From BB31 sp964582525 (lineage in GTDB: Bacteria > Pseudomonadota > Gammaproteobacteria > Beggiatoales > Beggiatoaceae), in the NCBI GenBank assembly GCA_964582525.1, contig CAZOSP010000010.1, forward strand, positions 1 through 51,838: 51,838 nt of DNA. The letters are read 5' to 3'. The position numbers and the translations under genes are program-made. A model generated the notes under the pieces. The model worked only from the letters and a program-made list of their open reading frames with translations, made no database searches and was not told where the DNA came from. Shown here piece by piece: positions 8,991-17,397 of this stretch (its first letter is position 1; the number at the start of each line of letters is the position of its first letter).

Positions 8991-9884
8991 ATGCAGAGCA
9001 AACACGTAAGCGTTGCTTTAGTGCAACATGCCGGTCATGCCGACCTATTAAGCAACTTAGCCGCCACTGAAGCCGGTATTCGTCAAGCCGCCGCACAAGG
9101 TGCGCAACTGGTGCTGCTGCAAGAACTGCACAGCAGTCTGTACTTTTGCCAAAGCCAAGACACTGCGCAATTCGACCTCGCGCAGCCGATTCCCGGCATA
9201 GGCAGCCAATGGCTGGGCAAACTCGCTGCCGAACTCAAACTGGTGATTGTCGGCTCGCTGTTTGAAAAACGCGCCGCCGGCTTATACCACAACACCGCCG
9301 TGGTGCTAGAAAACGACGGCAGACTGGTCGGACGTTATCGCAAAATGCACATCCCCGATGACCCCGGCTTTTACGAAAAATTCTATTTCACCCCCGGCGA
9401 CCTAGGCTTTCAACCCATCCCCACCTCGCTAGGACGCTTAGGCGTATTAGTCTGCTGGGATCAATGGTTTCCCGAAGCGGCGCGACTGATGGCATTGGCG
9501 GGTGCGGATATGTTGCTTTCCCCCACCGCCATAGGCTGGGATCGCAACGATGAGCCGTCCGAGCAACAACGCCAATTAGATGCTTGGGTCACCATCCAAC
9601 GCGCCCACGCGATTGCCAACGGCATCCCCGTATTAAGCTGTAACCGCTGCGGTTTTGAAGCCGATCCCACGCACTGTTCCAGTGGTATTCAATTCTGGGG
9701 TAGTAGTTTTGTCGCGGGTGCGCAGGGAGAAATCCTCGCGCAAGCCGCTACTGACAGTGCGCAAGTTTTGCTCACCACCATTGATTTACAACGCAGCGAA
9801 CAGGTGCGCCGCTTATGGCCCTACTTACGAGATCGGCGCATTGATGCCTACACTGATTTGCAACAGCGGTTTATTGACCGTTAA
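8991..9884 (+). CDS. aguB: N-carbamoylputrescine amidase
   Basis: 297 aa from ATG 8991, four bases after the preceding stop; GGAAAG in the end of that gene serves as ribosome site. Nitrilase superfamily with the catalytic triad visible: Glu45 (LLQELHSS), Lys118 (YRKMHIPDD) and Cys155 (VCWDQWFPE). The WDQWFPEAARLMAL segment and the YEKFYFTPGD segment are typical of AguB, which hydrolyses N-carbamoylputrescine to putrescine, CO2 and ammonia in the agmatine route of polyamine synthesis. The usual partner, agmatine deiminase (aguA), is not in the window. Another omega-amidase-type nitrilase is less likely. Confidence 0.95.
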   Translation: MQSKHVSVALVQHAGHADLLSNLAATEAGIRQAAAQGAQLVLLQELHSSLYFCQSQDTAQFDLAQPIPGIGSQWLGKLAAELKLVIVGSLFEKRAAGLYHNTAVVLENDGRLVGRYRKMHIPDDPGFYEKFYFTPGDLGFQPIPTSLGRLGVLVCWDQWFPEAARLMALAGADMLLSPTAIGWDRNDEPSEQQRQLDAWVTIQRAHAIANGIPVLSCNRCGFEADPTHCSSGIQFWGSSFVAGAQGEILAQAATDSAQVLLTTIDLQRSEQVRRLWPYLRDRRIDAYTDLQQRFIDR

Positions 9885-9905
9885 GACCTAGCGCGAAGAA
9901 CAACG

Positions 9906-11513
9906 ATGACCAGCCCTTTACTTGAGATTGACAACTTATCCGTCCAATTTGGACGCTTTGAACCGCGCAGCCAAGTCGTACACAACATGAGCTTCGCCAT
10001 CCAGCACGGCGAAAAACTCGCCCTAGTCGGCGAATCCGGCTCCGGCAAATCAGTCACCGCGCTGTCCGTATTGCGCCTGCACGACAAAGAAACCACGCAT
10101 TACACCAGCGGCGCGATTTACTTTAACGGGCATAATTTATTGGACTCTAGCGAAGCCGCCATGCGACGAGTGCGCGGGCGCGACATTGCCATGATTTTCC
10201 AAGAACCCATGACCTCGCTCAATCCGGTGTATCCGATCGGCGAGCAGTTGATAGAACCCCTGTTAATACATGAAAAGCTATCGCGCAGCGTGGCAAAAAA
10301 ACGCATGATTGAGCTGCTAGATCGCACCGGCATCGCCGAGCCACACAAGCGTTTTGATGCCTATCCACACATGCTATCGGGCGGACAACGCCAGCGCGTA
10401 ATGATTGCCATGGCGTTAGCCTGCCATCCCAAGCTCTTGATTGCCGACGAACCGACAACCGCCTTAGATGTCACCATTCAATTACAAATCATTGAATTAT
10501 TGGAAGAAATGCAAAAAGCATTCGGCATGGCAGTGTTGCTGATTACGCATGACCTAAATATTGTCAAACGCTTTGCCGAGCGCGTTTGCGTCATGCAGAA
10601 CGGGCGTTTAGTCGAACAAAACAACCTGCAAGCACTCTTTGAAAATCCGCAACACCCCTACACCCAGCACCTGCTCGACAGCCAACCCAATCAACGTCAG
10701 GTACGCACTTTACCGACACCGACACCAGACACACCGCTGCTGCTACAAGGACAGGATATCCGCTGTCATTTCCCCATCAAAAGCAGCTTTTTGCGCCGCA
10801 CACTCGGTGAAGTCAAAGCCGTAGATAATGTCTCGCTGCATTTACAAGCGGGCGAAACGCTCGGCATTGTGGGCGAATCGGGATCGGGCAAAACCACGCT
10901 AGGACTGTGTTTATTGCGCCTGCAAGACTGCGCGGGAGAGATTTATTTTGACGGCAAGCCGCTGCACAACTTAAAACAACATCAATTACGCCCGCTGCGC
11001 AAAAATTTTCAAGTCGTATTTCAGGACCCCTATTCCTCGTTATCGCCGCGCATGACGGTAGAACACATCATTGGCGAAGGGCTGCAAATTCACTGTCCGC
11101 AGCTCAAGCGCGCACAACGCCGCGAGCGCATTGTCGCCATGCTCAAAGAAGTGGGTTTAGAAGAAAACATGCTCTGGCGTTACCCGCACGAATTTTCCGG
11201 CGGACAACGCCAGCGCATTGCGATTGCGCGGGTAGTAATTTTAGAACCCCAATTAATCCTACTGGACGAACCGACCAGCGCGTTAGACGTATCCGTACAA
11301 AAACAGGTGCTAGAATTGCTCTCAGACCTGCAACAACGCCACCAAATCAGCTACTTATTTATCAGCCACGACTTAAAAGTCATCCGCAGCATGGCGCACC
11401 GCATCATTGTCATGCGGCATGGCGCATTTATTGAAGAAGGCGAAACCGAAAGCCTGTTTATGCAGCCGCAACAAGCCTATACGCAAAAACTCCTGCAAGC
11501 GTCCTTGTTTTAG
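9906..11513 (+). CDS. duplicated ABC transporter ATPase, YejF type (peptide/nickel uptake family)
   Basis: 535 aa with two complete ATP-binding cassettes. Walker A motifs GESGSGKS (about 42-49) and GESGSGKT (about 323-330), signatures LSGGQRQRV and FSGGQRQRI, and Walker B LLIADEP and LILLDEP. Fused double cassettes of this kind energise dipeptide, oligopeptide or microcin-type importers (YejABEF, GsiA). Each half ends with the oligopeptide-family tail (QHPYTQHLL; QQAYTQKLL). No permease or binding protein is adjacent. One DppC-like permease lies at 42255-43058, but 31 kb away and on the other strand, so partnership is only a possibility. Confidence 0.93.
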   Translation: MTSPLLEIDNLSVQFGRFEPRSQVVHNMSFAIQHGEKLALVGESGSGKSVTALSVLRLHDKETTHYTSGAIYFNGHNLLDSSEAAMRRVRGRDIAMIFQEPMTSLNPVYPIGEQLIEPLLIHEKLSRSVAKKRMIELLDRTGIAEPHKRFDAYPHMLSGGQRQRVMIAMALACHPKLLIADEPTTALDVTIQLQIIELLEEMQKAFGMAVLLITHDLNIVKRFAERVCVMQNGRLVEQNNLQALFENPQHPYTQHLLDSQPNQRQVRTLPTPTPDTPLLLQGQDIRCHFPIKSSFLRRTLGEVKAVDNVSLHLQAGETLGIVGESGSGKTTLGLCLLRLQDCAGEIYFDGKPLHNLKQHQLRPLRKNFQVVFQDPYSSLSPRMTVEHIIGEGLQIHCPQLKRAQRRERIVAMLKEVGLEENMLWRYPHEFSGGQRQRIAIARVVILEPQLILLDEPTSALDVSVQKQVLELLSDLQQRHQISYLFISHDLKVIRSMAHRIIVMRHGAFIEEGETESLFMQPQQAYTQKLLQASLF

Positions 11514-11529
11514 ACCCGCCGCAAGTGTC

Positions 11530-12267
11530 TCACAACTTCATTTTCTTAAAAATAAACTCAGGAATATGCAGAACAATCAACATAATAAAACGCCAAAACC
11601 AAGGTAGATAAACCACATTTCTACGCTTATCAATGGCGCGCACGATACCCTGCGCAATTGCTTCAGGCTGCGCCCACAAGACACCTTTGTTAAAATTCGC
11701 CGTCATCGGCGTATCGACAAACCCCGGTTTAATGGTCAAAACCTGCACCCCCGCCGCACTCAAGCGATTACGCAACCCCTGCAAAAAAGTATTCATCGCA
11801 CTGTGCGCCGCGCCATACACATAATTCGACTGCCGTCCGCGATCCCCCGCCACCGAGCTAATCACCGCTATCGTACCTTGTTGCTGGCGTTCCATCAGAT
11901 TTGCCAAATGCGTCAACAAAGACATTTTGCTCACCGCATTGCTATTCAAAGAATCTAAAGCCACCTTAAAATCAGCCGCACAAGCCGCCTGATCGGGCAG
12001 CACACCATGCGCAATCAACACCACATCGATCCCCTGCAAAGCCGCCACCGCGTTATCCAGCAAGGTCGGATGCGTCTCAAACGCATTCGCTTCCAGTCGC
12101 GCCCCAGCCACAGAAGCCGCACCGCGCACTTTTAAGTCCTGCACAATAGCACTCAAGCGTTGCGGATTTCTCGCCAACAAATACAAATGGTCGCCGCGCT
12201 GCGCAAACAAACGCGCAGTCGCCTCAGCAATCGCCGAAGTTGCGCCGATGATTAAAACTTTCTGCAT
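11530..12267 (-). CDS. short-chain dehydrogenase/reductase with altered catalytic Lys
   Basis: 245 aa, ATG 12267 preceded by AAGGACT. Rossmann fold with the nucleotide motif GATSAIAEA (from Gly8), NAG-like NSNAVS, active-site Ser138 and Tyr151. The position four residues after Tyr, nearly always Lys in SDR enzymes, is His155 (YGAAHSA, codon CAC). The surrounding DRGRQSNYVYGAA is otherwise typical of a bacterial SDR group related to DprE2-like sugar-ketone reductases. The C-terminus has a hydrophobic segment, FWRFIMLIVLHIPEFIF, that could touch the membrane. Substrate unknown. It converges with the ABC ATPase gene, with stops 16 bp apart. Confidence 0.9.
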   Translation of the reverse strand: MQKVLIIGATSAIAEATARLFAQRGDHLYLLARNPQRLSAIVQDLKVRGAASVAGARLEANAFETHPTLLDNAVAALQGIDVVLIAHGVLPDQAACAADFKVALDSLNSNAVSKMSLLTHLANLMERQQQGTIAVISSVAGDRGRQSNYVYGAAHSAMNTFLQGLRNRLSAAGVQVLTIKPGFVDTPMTANFNKGVLWAQPEAIAQGIVRAIDKRRNVVYLPWFWRFIMLIVLHIPEFIFKKMKL

Positions 12268-12300
12268 ATCTTTAGTCCTTGAAAATGCTTAGGGTTGACT

Positions 12301-12917
12301 AGGAGGCTGTCCGAAAACAGCCCGCTCTCAGGCATAATAGCAATTTTCCCAAAAGGTTACTGCCAATGCTGACAATTCCCTTCAAATCCGATACAGAAGC
12401 CCTGCATAAAGTGGATCACTATTCCGGCAATTTGTTCGACCTGCTGCCGGAAGGGCATGACAGCTTTATATTCAAAGACCTGATTGAACAGCTTGATACA
12501 TCCGAGATTGAAAGCAAATTCAGTCCCAAAGGGCAACATGCCTATCACCCGAAAAAAATCGGCGGCGTTATGATGAATACGCCGGCGACACCCACGGCGT
12601 ATTCAGTTCACGCGAACGGGAAAAACGTTGCAATGAAGATTTAGCATTCATGTACATCGCAGGCATGAACTGACCGAACTTCCGTGTGTTAAGCGACTTT
12701 CGCAAAGATAATGCTGCGTTGCGGAGACCGATGCCCGCATCATGGGCAAGAAAGGGGACAAGGAAATAAAGCGCGGTATTACATAAAAAACACAATAAAA
12801 TGTGTTTTTGAATGAAAAATATATTTTTCTAGGGCTAAAAATGTGATTCTGTTTTTTTTAAAGAAACTAAATCTATGGAGTGGGTACGGTGATTGATAAG
12901 TTCTCGGACAGGCTCCT
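12301..12917 (+). mobile_element. decayed IS1182-family insertion sequence (internally deleted)
   Basis: Terminal inverted repeats are AGGAGGCTGTCCGAAAA on the left (12301-12317) and, reverse-complemented, AGGAGCCTGTCCGAGAA on the right (12901-12917): 15 of 17 bases match. CTAG straddles both ends. The element is only 617 bp, far shorter than an intact IS1182-type element of about 1.5-2 kb, and holds only the 5' part of a transposase gene followed by unrelated AT-rich sequence. It is therefore an internally deleted, non-autonomous remnant. Confidence 0.85.
12366..12769 (+). pseudogene. IS1182-type transposase, 5' fragment, frameshifted
   Basis: Frame 1 from ATG 12366 reads FDLLPEGHDSFIFKDLIEQL and EIESKFSPKGQHAYHPKKI, the N-terminus typical of IS1182 transposases. 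Near 12568 the reading continues in another frame: YDEYAGDTHGVFSSRE, then EKRCNEDLAFMYIAGMN, an in-frame TGA, then PNFRVLSDFRKDN. At least one frameshift and one stop are present and the catalytic DDE core is gone. Confidence 0.88.
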
Positions 12918-13331
12918 AGACCTTATTTTTACAAAATTTCTCCTTAGGTGCTGGTCTAGTTTTTGGTGTCCACTATAGTACTAAGGGTCCAGCGACGCGG
13001 GCAAGGATGAGTTCCCAAGCGGTGCTTGGGAAAAAATCTATATTTTTCTGAAAATCTATAGTTGTCTGAAAGCGTGGCGGCGTGCCAAACCAGAGTTTGT
13101 CGTTTCACGCTTCCCCGATTGCCGCAGTGCGTGATATGCCGCAGTTTAACTGAGCGATATGCCGCAAGTGTCCTTTGCATAATGCAAAATAAATTTTAAC
13201 CAACTGATTAATAATGATTTTTTAATTGGAATAGCTTTTGCCATAGTCTCCTTTGTGAAACCTCCTCAATAGTTTGTCAGCGCATCGACTGTCACGCCGC
13301 GCTGGCAAACTTTCTCTCAATATTCAACGGA
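12918..13331. other. gene-free 414-bp region upstream of oprC
   Basis: No coding frame with support. It holds a perfect hairpin, TTCCCAAGC / GCTTGGGAA (13012-13032), related to the family F repeats, and an AT-rich tract at 13180-13250 with TAATAATGATTTTT. The tract faintly resembles a Fur site but does not match well enough to call. GGTCTAGTTTTTGGTGTC at 12952 recurs in near-identical form at 21431. Confidence 0.6.
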
Positions 13332-15389
13332 ATGACCATGCAAAAGAAAAATATGAAGCATTTAAGTCTGCTTGCTTTCTGTATCAGCCAAGCCCTGTCT
13401 GCGGCTGATGGCGAGCAGTTAGAGATGTTGCTGATTGAAGCTGAAAAACCCTTACAAACCAATCCAAGTCAGCGCGACAGTGCGCAACACTTGATGCCCA
13501 GTGCCGACGGCGGCGATTTTTTGCGCACGATCACGGGCGTGTCAGGTACGCGCATGGGCGGGCATGGCATTGATCCAATCATTCGCGGGCAAAGCCAAAC
13601 CCGCTTAAATATCTTATTAGACGGTGCTTTTGTGCATGGCGGCTGTCCCAATCGCATGGACCCGCCCACCGCCTATTCGTCAATAGAGACTTACGACAGC
13701 GTGACCGTACTCAAAGGCTCGCAAACCGTGCGCTACGGCGGCGGCGGTAGCGGCGGCACGGTGTTGTTAGAGCGCGACACGCCGCGCTTGGATGACGGCA
13801 AAGCTTATCGCGGACATCTAAATAGCGGTTTCAAGGGCAATTCTGACACCCGTGATCTGAGTGCTGATCTGACTGCGGGCAATGCGCAAGGCTTTGTGCG
13901 TGGTATTGCGCAATGGTCAAAAGCGGATAATTACCGCGATGGCGCGGAGCGGGCAGTGCGTTCTGCTTATGAAACACAATCAGGGACAGTGATATTGGGT
14001 TATACCCCTGATACACGAACCCGCGCTGAGTTGAGTTTGGAAAACACCCGCGAAGATGATGTATTGTTTGCCGGTTCTGGCATGGACGCGCCTATATCTG
14101 AAAATCAAGCGGTGCGTGTGCGTTTTCAGCGCGATAGCTTGAAGGCGGAACTGTATTATTCCGATGTATTTCACCGCATGAATAATTTCACTCTGCGCGA
14201 TCTGACAGCACCGATGAAAATGCAAGTGGATTCAACCTCGCGTACTATCGGCGGACGCTTGCATTATGGTTTCAAGCGTGCGGCTTGGAACTGGTTAGCA
14301 GGCGTGGACTATCAAAATAACCAGCGCAATGCCGAGCGTTTCATGGGAATGCCGATGGCAGCAAACCTGACTACCTTGCAAACCTACATGTGGCCAGAGG
14401 CAGATTTGCAGCAGCCGGGTTTGTTTTTGGAAGCAGATACCCGATTGGCTAATGACGGCTGGCTGAAAGCCGGTTTGCGCTACGATTATGTCAGTGCCAG
14501 TGCAGACGCGGCAGACAAACCCACCACCAGCGGTAGCACGGCAAGCAGCCTATATCGTCTCTATTATGCCGACAGCGACACTGAGCAAACCGAGCATAAT
14601 CTGGGTGGTTTTTTGAACTATAGCCACGCCCTCAACGACAGCAGCGAAATTTCTGTTGGCATCAGTCGCAGCGTGCGCACTGCCGATGCCACTGAGCGTT
14701 ATCTCGCCGCCCCCAGCAGCACACCAGCGGGACGCTGGGTTGGCAATCCCGCCATCAAACCGGAACAACACCACCAAATTGAGCTGGGCTTAAACTGGGA
14801 AAAATCCGCTTTGAGTAGCTCGGCAGCGGTATTTTACAACCAAGTCACGGATTACATCCTGCGCGACCGCGCACGAGGACAAGCGGGCATTTTGCAAAAC
14901 GACAACGCCAGCATTTATCGCAATGTTGATGCAGCTTTGTACGGTTTTGAATGGGAAATGCAGTGGAACATCAACACGCATGTAGTGGCAAAACTGGACG
15001 CGGCTTATGTTCATGCCAGTAACACGGACGACGACCGCCCACTGGCACAAACCCCGCCGCTGGAAGGCAGCGCGAGCATGGAATATCAAGCCAAAATTTG
15101 GTTGCTCGGCAGCCGCTTACGCTTTGCCGCCGCGCAAAGCCGGGTGGATGATAATGCGATGAATGGCAGTGGGCTGGACGCGGGAAGCAGTGCGGGTTTT
15201 GGCGTGTTAGATTTATACGGGCGTTACCGATGGGACGTGCTGACTTTTAGCGCGGGCGTGGAAAACCTGTTTGATCGCGCTTATGCTTATCATGTTAATC
15301 GCGCCAATGCCGATCCTTTTAGTCCTGAAGCAGTGCGCGTTAATGAGCCGGGGCGCAGTTTTTGGCTGAATCTGGGCTTGAGTTTCTAA
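13332..15389 (+). CDS. oprC: TonB-dependent copper receptor, OprC/NosA type
   Basis: 685 aa outer-membrane receptor with signal peptide (LSLLAFCISQALSAADG), plug domain and a barrel ending in Phe (NLGLSF). The plug carries GGCPNRMDPPTAY, the signature of the OprC/NosA copper family, and a second motif FHRMNNF. In OprC copper is bound by a CxxxM and an HxM pair; here these are Cys105/Met109 and His281/Met283, so the binding site looks intact. A Met-rich loop, MGMPM, follows near residue 337. It probably takes up copper across the outer membrane, perhaps for nitrous oxide reductase or terminal oxidases. It is a single gene, with no adjacent tonB or cop genes. ATG 13338 is an alternative start. 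Confidence 0.93.
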   Translation: MTMQKKNMKHLSLLAFCISQALSAADGEQLEMLLIEAEKPLQTNPSQRDSAQHLMPSADGGDFLRTITGVSGTRMGGHGIDPIIRGQSQTRLNILLDGAFVHGGCPNRMDPPTAYSSIETYDSVTVLKGSQTVRYGGGGSGGTVLLERDTPRLDDGKAYRGHLNSGFKGNSDTRDLSADLTAGNAQGFVRGIAQWSKADNYRDGAERAVRSAYETQSGTVILGYTPDTRTRAELSLENTREDDVLFAGSGMDAPISENQAVRVRFQRDSLKAELYYSDVFHRMNNFTLRDLTAPMKMQVDSTSRTIGGRLHYGFKRAAWNWLAGVDYQNNQRNAERFMGMPMAANLTTLQTYMWPEADLQQPGLFLEADTRLANDGWLKAGLRYDYVSASADAADKPTTSGSTASSLYRLYYADSDTEQTEHNLGGFLNYSHALNDSSEISVGISRSVRTADATERYLAAPSSTPAGRWVGNPAIKPEQHHQIELGLNWEKSALSSSAAVFYNQVTDYILRDRARGQAGILQNDNASIYRNVDAALYGFEWEMQWNINTHVVAKLDAAYVHASNTDDDRPLAQTPPLEGSASMEYQAKIWLLGSRLRFAAAQSRVDDNAMNGSGLDAGSSAGFGVLDLYGRYRWDVLTFSAGVENLFDRAYAYHVNRANADPFSPEAVRVNEPGRSFWLNLGLSF

Positions 15390-15474
15390 ACCCCTCTGCT
15401 AGACATCAGAATGCTGTTTACGCATCGGGCTAAAAACAAAAAATGCACATTGCTGCCACCTGAAACCGCCAAAG

Positions 15475-15561
15475 TCTGTAAGTTATTGATTTTAGGTAGA
15501 GCGTATTTGCATAAGTGATTGATTTTGTTATAGGTAAAAAAAGTTTTTCGGCGTTCTCAGT
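15475..15561 (+). repeat. repeat family D, copy 1 (87 bp)
   Basis: Starts TCTGTAAGT, contains ATTGATTTTAGGTAGAGCG and GTGATTGATTTT, and ends TTTTTCGGCGTTCTCAGT. The second copy, 23330-23416, differs at only about five or six positions. Both copies lie downstream of a gene in the same orientation. The 15390-15696 gap contains nothing else beyond the direct repeat at 15589. Confidence 0.9.
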
Positions 15562-15588
15562 TTACTAAAAAGCGGCAAGAGTTTGTTG

Positions 15589-15619
15589 CATCCGCACAAA
15601 ACTCGCCCGAATACTCGCT
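15589..15619 (+). repeat. direct repeat left of hipBA
   Basis: CATCCGCACAAAACT followed by a GCCCGAATACTCGCT-like part. The same 30-base pattern, with a few differences, recurs at 17252-17281 just after hipA, so the hipBA pair is bracketed by direct repeats 1.66 kb apart. Confidence 0.7.
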
Positions 15620-15696
15620 ATCGAAACATTGTCTTGTAAAAATTACGCATACCCGTATATTTCAAACACATTCATTCAGCCTAAATCGAGGTATTC

Positions 15697-15951
15697 ATGT
15701 CTGCGCCTATCACATCCGTTGATGCACTGGGGCGTTACTTACGCGAGTATCGCACTCAACAGGGCTTGACGCAAAAAGACTTGGGCGAGCGGTTTAAGCT
15801 GCGTCCTGCAACCGTTTCTGCGCTTGAAAACGGCACGGCTGGCGTGACCTTAGAGACTTTGTTTCAGGTCATGGCAGCATTGGACTTGGCATTGTATGTG
15901 GAACAGCGCCCTGCGGTAATTCCGACTGATAATCAGGCACTTTGGTCTTGA
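15697..15951 (+). CDS. hipB: HipB-type antitoxin, XRE family
   Basis: 84 aa, ATG 15697 preceded by CGAGGT. A Cro/C1-type helix-turn-helix fills the protein: LREYRTQQGLTQKDLGERF, then PATVSALENGTAGVTLETL. HipB represses its own operon and neutralises HipA. The stop TGA overlaps the hipA start (TTGA, 15948-15951), as expected for an antitoxin-toxin operon. A candidate operator is the small palindrome ATACCCGTAT at 15649-15658; it does not match the E. coli HipB sites, so I rate it weak. Confidence 0.92.
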   Translation: MSAPITSVDALGRYLREYRTQQGLTQKDLGERFKLRPATVSALENGTAGVTLETLFQVMAALDLALYVEQRPAVIPTDNQALWS

Positions 15952-17243
15952 AGCGTTTATGGGTGTACATGAACGGCACACTCGTTGGCGAGTATAGTTA
16001 CCGCAAAACGGGGGCGCAGGCGTTTCGCTATAGCCCTGATTGGTTAGCGCGAGAATTTCCAATTCCACTGTCTTTGTCTTTGCCTTTGCAAAGGCAAGCA
16101 CATACAGGGCAAGCGGTGATTAATTATTTTGATAATTTATTACCGGATAGCTTGGCGTTGCGCCATCATCTACAGCGACGTTTTCAGGTTAAAACTGCCG
16201 AGCCGTTTGATTTGTTGTATGCGATTGGACGCGATTGTGTCGGGGCAATTCAGCTTTTACCCGCTGCGCAAGCATCGCCTGATGTACAGCACATTAGCGG
16301 CGTTCCTTTGTCGAATGCTGATGTTGCACAGCTTTTACAAGCACAGCATAACCTGTCTTTAGACAGGTCTGATGATGTTCAGGATTTCCGCATTTCGATT
16401 GCTGGCGCACAGGCAAAAACTGCTTTGTTATGGCATGAAAATGTTTGGCATAAGCCTTTAGGCGCAACGCCAACTACACATATTTTAAAGTTGCCTATCG
16501 GCAAAACTGAACGCATGGATTTATCCGATAGTGTGGAAAATGAGTTTTTTTGTGCGCAATTGTTAAAGGCTTTCGGGATGCCGATAGCTAACACGCGGAT
16601 GGTTTGTTTTGAGGGGTGTAAAGCCTTGTGTGTGGAGCGTTTTGATCGGCGTTTTGTGGTTGATCATGGCAATCAGTGGATTGTGCGTTTGCCGCAAGAG
16701 GATATGTGTCAGGCTTTAGGGATTGCGTCTGCTTTGAAATATGAGGTGGATGGCGGACCCGGTATTGCTGACATCATGCAATTATTAACGGCTTCGGCAA
16801 CGCCTGTGGCGGATCGTTTTCAGTTTATGAAAAGTGTGTATTTATTTTGGGTGTTGGCAGCCATTGATGGTCATGCGAAAAATTTCAGTATTTTTTTGCA
16901 TCCGCATGGGCAGTTTCGCTTAACGCCTTTGTATGATGTGATGTCGGCTTATCCTTTGATGGCGCAACGCCAAGTTGCGCGGCAAAAAGTGAAAATGGCA
17001 ATGGCGTTGCGCAGCCAGAATAGCCATTATGTTTGGCATACAATCCAAGCGCGTCATTGGTGTGCAATGGCGGATAAAGTGAATTTTCCCGCCTCGCAAA
17101 TGACGCAAGTTTTCGAGGAAGTTGCCGCTCGCGCACCGCAAGCCATTGACAAAACGCTGGCACTTTTGCCTGACAATTTTCCTGATAAGATTTCAATGCC
17201 GATGGTCGAGGGTGTCGATAAGGCGTTGAAGAAAATACTTTAA
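15948..17243 (+). CDS. hipA: HipA serine/threonine kinase toxin
   Basis: Toxin that phosphorylates glutamyl-tRNA synthetase and induces a dormant, drug-tolerant state. I place the start at TTG 15948, overlapping the hipB stop. With that start the autophosphorylation serine in DFRISIAGAQ is residue 150, the same number as in E. coli HipA, and the catalytic Asp in AIDGHAKNF is 307 (309 in E. coli). Other conserved blocks: FDNLLPDS, THILKLPIG, VERFDRR, RLPQEDMCQALG and LTPLYDVMSAYP. The 431-aa protein looks intact and all kinase motifs are present, so the pair is probably functional. TTG 15942 and ATG 15969 are alternative starts. Confidence 0.95.
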   Translation: MKRLWVYMNGTLVGEYSYRKTGAQAFRYSPDWLAREFPIPLSLSLPLQRQAHTGQAVINYFDNLLPDSLALRHHLQRRFQVKTAEPFDLLYAIGRDCVGAIQLLPAAQASPDVQHISGVPLSNADVAQLLQAQHNLSLDRSDDVQDFRISIAGAQAKTALLWHENVWHKPLGATPTTHILKLPIGKTERMDLSDSVENEFFCAQLLKAFGMPIANTRMVCFEGCKALCVERFDRRFVVDHGNQWIVRLPQEDMCQALGIASALKYEVDGGPGIADIMQLLTASATPVADRFQFMKSVYLFWVLAAIDGHAKNFSIFLHPHGQFRLTPLYDVMSAYPLMAQRQVARQKVKMAMALRSQNSHYVWHTIQARHWCAMADKVNFPASQMTQVFEEVAARAPQAIDKTLALLPDNFPDKISMPMVEGVDKALKKIL

Positions 17244-17251
17244 TCCCCTGC

Positions 17252-17281
17252 CATCCGCACAAAACTGCCTGAATATCCGCT
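17252..17281 (+). repeat. direct repeat right of hipBA
   Basis: CATCCGCACAAAACTGCC followed by TGAATATCCGCT, pairing with 15589-15619. It begins 9 bp after the hipA stop. Confidence 0.7.
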
Positions 17282-17323
17282 GTAGTGTGCTTCGACATCT
17301 TTATCGTCGAAGCACGCGGGATG
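17282..17323. repeat. hairpin repeat family A, copy 2
   Basis: Same 10-bp stem GTGCTTCGAC / GTCGAAGCAC as at 4034-4074, with an eight-base loop and the same flanks. A truncated end of repeat family C, carrying CTTCAGGTTTCAGGCAGG, follows at 17345-17378. Together they fill the space between the convergent hipA and rodA genes. Confidence 0.85.
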
Positions 17324-17397
17324 ATGGCACGCTGCCGAGCATTCTTAAAAATATCCTGAGCTTCAGGTTTCAGGCAGGGGGCAGCACATCATTGGAG

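Noticed and set aside
13180..13250. Fur box upstream of oprC
   Set aside because: TAATAATGATTTTT matches only part of the 19-bp Fur consensus in an AT-rich tract, and the receptor is of the copper type.
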